Shown: piece by piece, positions 17,758 through 22,293 of the stretch
Layout: every line of letters begins with the position of its first letter
Numbering within the stretch: the stretch's first letter is position 1
Translations under genes and position numbers: made by a program
The notes under the pieces: model-generated
Told to the model about the DNA's origin: nothing
Seen by the model: only the letters and a program-made list of their open reading frames with translations
Database searches by the model: none
NCBI RefSeq assembly: GCF_002423035.1
Contig: NZ_DIUM01000104.1
Span: forward strand, 1-22,293
Length of the DNA stretch: 22,293 bases
From: Thiocapsa sp. UBA6158
Lineage (GTDB): Bacteria; Pseudomonadota; Gammaproteobacteria; Chromatiales; Chromatiaceae
Direction: 5' to 3'

Positions 17758-17783
17758 GTTGGGCAAAGCGCAGCGTGCCCAAC
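17758..17783. repeat. REP-type palindrome at the end of the right operon
   Basis: GTTGGGCA and TGCCCAAC are perfect 8-base arms around AAGCGCAGCG, 30 bases after the B stop. The wider motif (GTAGGTTGGGCAAAGCGCAGCGTGCCCAAC, split here for reading) is of a type widespread in proteobacterial intergenic regions. It could act as a transcript-stabilising or terminating hairpin. Confidence 0.75.
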
Positions 17784-17898
17784 ACCGCCGGCATCTCTGA
17801 CCGGTGCGCCGCTTGGCAGCGCTGTTTCCGGACGCAAGGGTGACGACCCTGCACCTGTCTACCCCGCCGCCCAGTGATGAATTCATCCTCGAGTCCCA

Positions 17899-17950
17899 CC
17901 GGCGTCGGTTGTGCCGACGACGGTGGCGGCGATAATGGGCCAACGTCGGC
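17899..17950 (+). promoter_or_regulatory. Candidate promoter and overlapping hairpin of the restriction-modification genes
   Basis: TTGTGC (17909-17914) and GATAAT (17931-17936), spaced by 16 bases, form a plausible promoter about 50 bases upstream of the methyltransferase start. A hairpin overlaps it: CGTCGG-TTGTG-CCGACG (17903-17919) with arms that extend to CCGGCGTCGG / CCGACGACGG with one mismatch. A third CGTCGGC at 17944-17950 could pair with the same arm. Such overlap suggests repressor binding or alternative folding. All of this is inferred. Confidence 0.4.
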
Positions 17951-17983
17951 AACGATCGACCAAGCCATTTCAGAGGATATCGC

Positions 17984-19195
17984 ATGAAGGTTGCCGGTTT
18001 GTTCAGCGGCATCGGCGGGTTGGAGCTGCCCTTTCAGGCGCGGGGGGCACACACCGCGCTGCTCTGCGACTTCTGGGACGCCTCGCGCAGTGTCCTCGCG
18101 GCGCGTTTTCCCGGTGTGCCGTTGATCGAGGATATCCGTAACCTCGATAGCCTGCCCCAAGGGGTAGACGTGGTCACCGCCGGCTTCCCCTGCACGGACC
18201 TCTCACAAGCCGGGCGAACGGCGGGCATCAAGGGCGAGGCATCAGGACTGGTTGCCCACGTCTTCCGCTTGCTTCGGCATCACGACGTCGAGTGGTTGGT
18301 CCTCGAGAACGTCAGGAACATGCTCGTCCTGGATCGTGGCCGCGCCATGTCGTATCTGGTCGCGGAGCTTGAGCAACTCGGCTTTCGCTGGGCCTATCGC
18401 TTGGTCGACTCACGGTTTACGGGCGTACCGCAAAGGCGCCACCGGGTCATCTTAGTGGCCTCCCGCCATCATGATCCGCGCACGGTCCTCTTTGCCGACG
18501 AGGCCGAAGAACCCGACGCATCGACGTTCCGGGAAGATGCCTTCGGCTTCTATTGGACCGAGGGCTTGACCGGGCTCGGATGGGCGCAAGACGCCGTGCC
18601 TCCCATGAAGGGCGGATCGACGGTCGGGATTCCCTCTCCACCCGCGATCTGGATCCCGAACGCGCCGACAGGGGCGAAGCTCGTCACACCCGGTATCGAT
18701 GACGCCGAGGCGCTACAAGGATTCGAGCGTGGTTGGACCGCCCCGGCCATGACGAACAGGAAGAACGGTCCACGCTGGAAGCTCGTCGGCAACGCCGTCA
18801 CCGTGGGTGTCGCGCGCTGGCTGGTCGACCGGCTTTACTCCCCCGGCTCCGTGGTCGCCCAGGACCGCGAGGTACGGAGCCTGAATCGCTGGCCGGACGC
18901 GGCCTACGGCGACGCCGGGCGGATTCGCGTTTTCGAGGCGAGCGCTTGGCCGTTGCGACACGACTATCGGCATTTGCTCGATCTCCTCGCACCCTGCGAG
19001 TCGGCGCCGCTCTCGCATCGCGCGGCTTCCGGCTTCTTGGAGCGCGCATCGAGATCACGGCTCAAGTTTCTGCCCGCGTTTCTCGCCGACATCAAAGAGC
19101 ATGTCGTCTTCATGCGCGGTGACGCGTCGCAGGAATCGCAAAGCACGCGATCGCGTCGGCTCGATACCGGACGGACTCAACATGCTGTGGACTGA
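17984..19195 (+). CDS. DNA (cytosine-5) methyltransferase, type II
   Basis: This 403-residue enzyme transfers methyl groups to cytosine in DNA. Family motifs appear in order: motif I LFSGIGGLE (6-14), motif IV with the catalytic Cys in GFPCTDLS (C70), motif VI ENV (108-110), motif VIII QRRHR (150-154), a short target-recognition region (about 170-260) and motif X GNAVTV (from G269). About 115 residues follow motif X (from about 285, LDLLAPCESAPLSHRAASGF), an extension without a motif I recognise. A GAGGA ribosome site lies about seven bases before the ATG. Its stop overlaps the start of the nuclease gene, so the pair forms a cassette. Specificity cannot be read from the sequence. Confidence 0.95.
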   Translation: MKVAGLFSGIGGLELPFQARGAHTALLCDFWDASRSVLAARFPGVPLIEDIRNLDSLPQGVDVVTAGFPCTDLSQAGRTAGIKGEASGLVAHVFRLLRHHDVEWLVLENVRNMLVLDRGRAMSYLVAELEQLGFRWAYRLVDSRFTGVPQRRHRVILVASRHHDPRTVLFADEAEEPDASTFREDAFGFYWTEGLTGLGWAQDAVPPMKGGSTVGIPSPPAIWIPNAPTGAKLVTPGIDDAEALQGFERGWTAPAMTNRKNGPRWKLVGNAVTVGVARWLVDRLYSPGSVVAQDREVRSLNRWPDAAYGDAGRIRVFEASAWPLRHDYRHLLDLLAPCESAPLSHRAASGFLERASRSRLKFLPAFLADIKEHVVFMRGDASQESQSTRSRRLDTGRTQHAVD

Positions 19196-19952
19196 CCTCG
19201 AGCCTGAGCCGGGTCTCCTTTTTGCACTGGAACATGCTGGCCCACGCCCCGAGACCGGCAGTCAGAACGAAAAGCGCGGATGGAGCGAACGCTTGGCGAA
19301 TGCATGTGCCGTCGCGATCGCCGATGAGCTTCGACGGATCCCTATTTTCAGAGGGAAGCGGATTCGTCCGGCGGATCTCAAGACCGGCACTGAACCTTTG
19401 ACCCCGTTGGGTGCAGGCACCTCGAAGCGGATCGACGTCACCGTCGCGGATCCGCTTCTCGGGTTGGAGATCGGCCTATCGCTGAAGGGCTTGAACTTCG
19501 CGGACGGCGGTAGCGGGAACTACGACAAGAACCTCACCGGTCGCTTATACGAGCTGGTCGACGAGGTCCGCTTGGTACACGAGCATCTCCCGCGTGCCTT
19601 GATGGCGGGGATCTTCTTCCTGCCGATGGCCGCGGCGACCGACAAGACGAAGGGCAAGTCGTCGTTTGCGCACACGGTCGTCAAGCTGAGAGAGCGCACC
19701 GGCCGACTCGATCCGTCCCTTGCGCACCATGCCCACCGTTGCGATTGTGCCTTCGTCGGACTCTATACCACCGGAACCGAAGGCGGATATCCGGCCGGGA
19801 TCGTACGTTTCCTCAATGTCGCTGAAGCGCCTCCGTTCAGGGGACGCCCGATCGTCGAATCCACACGAGGATTGAAAGACCTCGTCGATGACATCGTCGG
19901 CCAAGCAATATCGCAGGATCGAATCGACTGGGCTCACCCCGAAGCGGATTGA
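19182..19952 (+). CDS. Putative type II restriction endonuclease, PD-(D/E)XK-like
   Basis: The ATG at 19182 overlaps the methyltransferase by 14 bases in another frame and gives 256 residues. An earlier in-frame start would only read the shadow of the methyltransferase. The best nuclease-like segment is SKRIDVTVAD (D85) followed by GLEIGLSLKG (E96, K102), matching the D...E-x-K order of PD-(D/E)XK folds with a S-x-K variant. NYDKNLTGRLYELVDEVRLV, ALMAGIFFLPMAAATDK and SSFAHTVVKLRERTGR resemble conserved blocks of hypothetical nuclease-like proteins. Pairing with a methyltransferase is the main argument for restriction activity. Catalytic residues are a proposal. Confidence 0.72.
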   Translation: MLWTDLEPEPGLLFALEHAGPRPETGSQNEKRGWSERLANACAVAIADELRRIPIFRGKRIRPADLKTGTEPLTPLGAGTSKRIDVTVADPLLGLEIGLSLKGLNFADGGSGNYDKNLTGRLYELVDEVRLVHEHLPRALMAGIFFLPMAAATDKTKGKSSFAHTVVKLRERTGRLDPSLAHHAHRCDCAFVGLYTTGTEGGYPAGIVRFLNVAEAPPFRGRPIVESTRGLKDLVDDIVGQAISQDRIDWAHPEAD

Positions 19953-20275
19953 GAATGCTCAGCCGGATGCCCCTACTCCCGCGAAATCGTTTCGCTGAAC
20001 CGAGTCGCGTCGGCCTGAGCATCATTGCTGTTCACGCAGGTGAGGCGCGAGAGCGCCAACCGCGGGATAGTCGACTTGCAGTCGACATCTTCCTCCGTCA
20101 GGTTGCCACCTTTGGCTTCGACTCGCTGCGATCTTGTCCGGTGTCGAGCTGCACAGGAGGATACCGAAAGGATGACGCGGGAGACCCCGAGTGACCGGAC
20201 GATCCTGATACCGGTCAAGCGCCGTCCGGAGACCGACGGACCGGTCAGGACCCGATCCGGTCAGCCGCTCTATTC
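19953..20275. other. Unassigned stretch after the nuclease gene
   Basis: No reliable gene is seen. Open frames on both strands (for example minus 20297-20022, ending ALAPHLREQQ) lack family patterns. A palindrome GTCGACT-TGC-AGTCGAC is present at 20070-20086. The place downstream of the toxin remnant is where an antitoxin gene would be expected, but no helix-turn-helix pattern is found. Confidence 0.4.
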
Positions 20276-20497
20276 TCACGAGCGACCCGGAAGGCATCCA
20301 AAGCGGACACGAACGCCGCCTTGTTTTCCGCTACCGGACCGGAACCAACGGACCTTGCGCACACCACCAGTCCGCGGAACGACATCACCTGCAAGCGGGC
20401 TGCCCGCAATCCAGGCGCAGAACTCGCCACGCTCGTCCTCCGTCCAGTAGTCGGGCCAAAGGCGCGTAAAGGAGGGCGTTTCCACAACTGTCGGCAT
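20276..20497 (-). pseudogene. Truncated RelE/HigB2-like toxin gene
   Basis: The frame encodes 73 residues from an ATG at 20497 (MPTVVETPSFTRLWPDYWTE). LTEDER-type helix residues, AWIAGSPLAGDVVPRTGG and VRKVRWFRSGSGKQGGVRV match the N-terminal two thirds of the RelE/HigB2 mRNA-interferase family, usually about 100-110 residues. After GGVRV the family normally continues with a YY/YF-rich strand and a C-terminal helix. Here it ends with an unrelated FGCLPGRS, so the active site is likely incomplete. No antitoxin gene follows. A perfect TATAAT is placed seven bases before the ATG. Confidence 0.75.
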
Positions 20498-20822
20498 GGC
20501 AGGATTATACGTCAATGCCGCATAAAGCGCTTGGGTGCCTGCTTTGTGTCGACGGGCAGACAGTCAGCGAGACTGCAGCTTTTACCGCGATTTGCCGACA
20601 ACGACCTTTTAGGACCGCAAGACTGAACGGCCGCGACTGACCGGTCATGGGGCAAACCGGAAAGTTCGGCCGGAAGCGAGAGTGATTGCAACGGGTCTAT
20701 TTCAGCCCTTGCGAACAACCGTTCGGCAGTGTCGCATCGTGGGATAGATGGCCGATGGCGAGGTGGGCAATTCTAGAAGTTCGTGACGAAATAGTTTTGG
20801 AAACAACACTTGAGGTGCATAT
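20498..20822. other. Intergenic stretch between toxin remnant and hairpin repeats
   Basis: No gene is supported. A plus frame at 20686-20892 (MQRVYFSPCEQ..., later MARWAILEVRDEI) runs into the repeat element and shows no family pattern. Base composition drops around 20770-20820 (GACGAAATAGTTTTGGAAAC), hinting at older foreign or decayed DNA. Confidence 0.35.
20504..20509 (-). promoter_or_regulatory. TATAAT -10 box before the toxin remnant
   Basis: A consensus TATAAT reads on the minus strand, preceded by TTGACG with no spacer and with no good -35 at 16-18 bases. The distance of about six bases to the ATG would give a leaderless or very short-leader transcript. Confidence 0.4.
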
Positions 20823-20934
20823 GGTGATTTCCGGAGAAAAGCATCCCGACTGCGCATGTCCGGAAGACCTGATGGGCTGTGCGTGCGAATAAATTCGCAC
20901 CTACACGCCGGTCGTTCCTGTTCCGGAAATCACC
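20823..20934. repeat. Hairpin-bearing REP/MITE-like repeat, copy 2
   Basis: This is the most symmetric copy, with perfect 12-base terminal inverted repeats GGTGATTTCCGG and CCGGAAATCACC. The internal palindrome is GTGCGAAT-AA-ATTCGCAC at 20883-20900. It shares GACTGCGCATG, CCGGAAGACC and GCCGG-N-ttcct blocks with the copies at 8918 and 20935. It is followed directly by the next copy. Confidence 0.92.
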
Positions 20935-21030
20935 TAAGCTCCCGACAGCGCATGCCCCGAAGACCTGAAGGGGCGTAGGTGCGAATTTATTCGCACTGAC
21001 AGGCCGGTACTTCCTTTCCCGGAAATCACC
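20935..21030. repeat. Hairpin-bearing REP/MITE-like repeat, copy 3
   Basis: The unit is a direct repeat of copy 2 without its own left end. It has ACAGCGCATGCCCCGAAGACC, the palindrome GTGCGAAT-TT-ATTCGCAC (20979-20996) and the right end CCGGAAATCACCTAAGCT, identical to the right end of copy 2 including TAAGCT. A tandem duplication sharing the CCGGAAATCACC junction is the likely origin. Confidence 0.9.
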
Positions 21031-21126
21031 TAAGCTGATGAGCATGAGCATTCCATCGGCCTCGTTCTTTACTCAGGCCAACCCACGGACAGCGAGGTCT
21101 CGATCCGGACGTCTGATTCCAACTGA

Positions 21127-21412
21127 GTGAACGACCGTTACGACACGACTGGTCGTCGCCAGGCGAAGCTCGAGCCTGGGTCCGAGGCAAGTGTGCTCAC
21201 CAACCTTCTCGGCATTACCGACCCGGCGGAGATGGCCGGCGTGGAGCTGGCTCTGCTGAGCCAGCTCTATGACGCTGTGATCGAGAGTGTCAGGGTGGAT
21301 CAAAGGATCAGCGTTACGGATCTGCTTAAGTGGCATCGCCGCTGGTTGGGAAACCTTTACAACTGGGCAGGGCAGTGTTCGGAATGACGGACATTTCGTG
21401 ACGGCCAAATAG
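21127..21412 (+). pseudogene. Fic-family protein gene, N-terminal fragment with frameshift
   Basis: The GTG-initiated frame (VNDRYDTTGRRQAKLEPGSE) and ITDPAEMAGVELALLSQLYD, VTDLLKWHRRWLGNLYNWAG match the N-terminal part of Fic/DOC AMP-transferases, which usually are near 200 residues. The frame closes at 21387 after WAGQCSE. In the +1 frame SVRNDGHFV (from 21374) resumes the family pattern until TAG at 21410-21412. The HPFxxGNGR catalytic motif is absent, so the gene is dead. It is cut off by the transposase fragment that begins at 21413. Confidence 0.8.
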
Positions 21413-21511
21413 TATGTCGAAGCAAAGCCCGTAGCCAAGGGTTCGGTTGGGTCGCCCGAAGAGTGGCCTTGGGGAAGCGTTCGCTTCAGACAGCTCTGGG
21501 AGAAGACCTGA
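21413..21511 (+). pseudogene. C-terminal fragment of a REP-associated (Y1/RAYT) transposase gene
   Basis: The frame begins right after the TAG of the Fic fragment and encodes YVEAKPVAKGSVGSPEEWPW followed by GSVRF and a stop. Y(I/V)EANPVxAGLVxxPEDWPWSSxRF is the typical end of Y1 transposases of the REP-associated kind. The catalytic Tyr and His-u-His parts are missing, so it is a 32-codon remnant. It lies about 380 bases from two REP/MITE-like hairpin repeats, which such enzymes are known to mobilise. Confidence 0.8.
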
Positions 21512-21557
21512 TCAACTCCGATGCCGCCTCGCACAATCCTCAACCGAACATCGCCTC

Positions 21558-21926
21558 TTACAAGCAACGGCTCCGCATCAACGCCTTCAGATCAGCGATG
21601 CTCGAGCAGCCATTCAGGGTCGCCGCGTCCAAGCAGATCTTCGGCCCTTGATCCGTCATGCGAAACACTGCCGGAAGGGTGACCGAGAGGCCCGGTTCGC
21701 GGCGGTGGAGCTCATCGCGGTGCAGGAACTCGCATTCCGCGTCGATGGATGAGATGAAGTCTCGCCATTCGGCCTTTTCGGTTAGAAGGCCGTAGGTGAT
21801 GGCGCACAGCCGGCAGGCGTAGGTCTCGGGCGAGAAGAGTTTGTGCCCGATGTCGGCCAGGGTATTGAAGAGTCCGCTGTCGGCGTTGTAGACGAACAGC
21901 AGCCGTAAGGGGCTTGTCTCAGGCAT
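21558..21926 (-). CDS. Conserved-looking small protein of unknown function
   Basis: The 122-residue protein begins MPETSPLRLLFVYNADSGLF and has a C38-R-L-C41 pair just after a KLFSPETYAC segment, then EWRDFISSIDAECEFLHRDE. The pattern (hydrophobic strand, CxxC, WxxF, LHRDE) resembles small hypothetical proteins found next to lipid or thiol enzymes. I do not assign a function. Its ATG overlaps the stop of the upstream hydroxylase-family gene by eight bases (ATGCCTGA), so the two are probably co-translated. Confidence 0.72.
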   Translation of the reverse strand: MPETSPLRLLFVYNADSGLFNTLADIGHKLFSPETYACRLCAITYGLLTEKAEWRDFISSIDAECEFLHRDELHRREPGLSVTLPAVFRMTDQGPKICLDAATLNGCSSIADLKALMRSRCL

Positions 21927-22293
21927 GCGGCTTCTCCCGCAACGGCAGCATCAGGAGCTGCAACGGCGCCTGCCACTGCGGGCCCTCGAAGTAGCCGATC
22001 CCGAAGCGGATCCGCTGGAGGTCGTCGCGCAGTCGGAAGCTCCCGAGGAGACGGTCCCAGAAAGAGAAGATGGTCCCGTAGTTGGAGTTGGTCTCGACAA
22101 CGACCTCCGAGTGATGGACACGGCGCATGGACGGCGGAACCACCAGGATGCGCAGGCGCCGATCCCAAGCCTCGGGCAGACGGAGGTTGCTGTGATGCAG
22201 GATAATCACCACGATCATCAGGGATTTGTAGAGGATCAAGGTCGCGAGACCGAGTCCGAGCGCAAGGATCAGGCCTTGATCATCGATTGGTCC
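21919..22293 (-). CDS. Fatty acid hydroxylase/sterol desaturase family protein, C-terminal part
   Basis: The frame is open to the right edge and gives 124 visible residues; the N-terminal part lies outside. LHHSNLRLPEAWDRRLRILV and RRVHHSEVVVETNSNYG, then FWDRLLGSF, match the C-terminal half of the membrane di-iron hydroxylase/desaturase family. A hydrophobic segment (about visible residues 8-32) precedes the first His cluster. In the second cluster the usual H-x-x-H-H is R-x-x-H-H, so a metal-ligand position is changed. The product is likely a membrane enzyme acting on lipids, with substrate unknown. Confidence 0.88.
   Translation of the reverse strand, partial: GPIDDQGLILALGLGLATLILYKSLMIVVIILHHSNLRLPEAWDRRLRILVVPPSMRRVHHSEVVVETNSNYGTIFSFWDRLLGSFRLRDDLQRIRFGIGYFEGPQWQAPLQLLMLPLREKPHA

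Noticed and set aside
16346..18160. 604-codon minus-strand frame
   Set aside because: It is antisense to the right atpB and runs on into the methyltransferase; atpB on the plus strand has all family motifs.
20070..20086. GTCGACT/AGTCGAC palindrome as a CRISPR or recombination site
   Set aside because: It occurs once, with no spacers or partner site.
20022..20297. Minus-strand frame as the antitoxin of the truncated toxin
   Set aside because: No helix-turn-helix or other antitoxin pattern is seen and the composition is frame-shadow-like.
20823..21030. Repeat pair as a CRISPR array
   Set aside because: The repeats are ~100 bases long with internal hairpins, only two units, and no spacer between them; they fit REP/MITE elements.

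Overview
The window looks like a GC-rich proteobacterial chromosome. The protein types, the REP-like repeats and the heptanucleotide tracts suggest a gammaproteobacterium of the purple-sulfur (Chromatiaceae) kind. That placement is inference, because no rRNA or other phylogenetic marker is present.

About 80% of the window is two complete-looking rotary ATPase operons of the V/A type, placed head to head. The left operon (8662 down to 226, minus strand) reads G/H-like stalk, C, I, K, F, E, A, B, D. Most of its genes are joined by 1-4 base stop/start overlaps. The right operon (9189 to 17728, plus strand) has the same order, G/H-like, C, I, K, F, E, A, B, but no D gene follows B. The catalytic (A), B and stator (I) subunits of both operons keep the key motifs: the Walker A loop in A, an FSGxGLPH motif in B, and two arginines 52 residues apart in the membrane half of I. 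Both c-ring subunits (K) carry the ion-binding glutamate. A 526-base region between the operons holds a palindrome and a mobile-type repeat, and presumably both promoters.

The gaps inside the operons are not empty. Three elements of about 87 bp with inverted ends (TTTAAAYCGCG type) sit just upstream of K (left operon) and E (right operon), where their right ends abut the Shine-Dalgarno sequences. A half copy touches the start of B in the right operon. The left A/B gap holds two arrays of 7-base repeats. The right I/K gap holds a possible 52-codon gene with a good ribosome binding site.

Downstream of the right operon (17729-21560) is an accessory region. It contains a REP palindrome, a two-gene restriction-modification cassette (C5-cytosine methyltransferase overlapping a PD-(D/E)XK-like nuclease gene), a truncated RelE/HigB-like toxin, and two copies of a ~110 bp hairpin repeat that also occurs once in the divergent ATPase promoter region. 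It also has a broken Fic gene fused to the 3' end of a REP-associated (Y1/RAYT) transposase gene. At the right edge, two overlapping minus-strand genes encode the C-terminal part of a fatty acid hydroxylase/sterol desaturase family protein and a small protein of unknown function.
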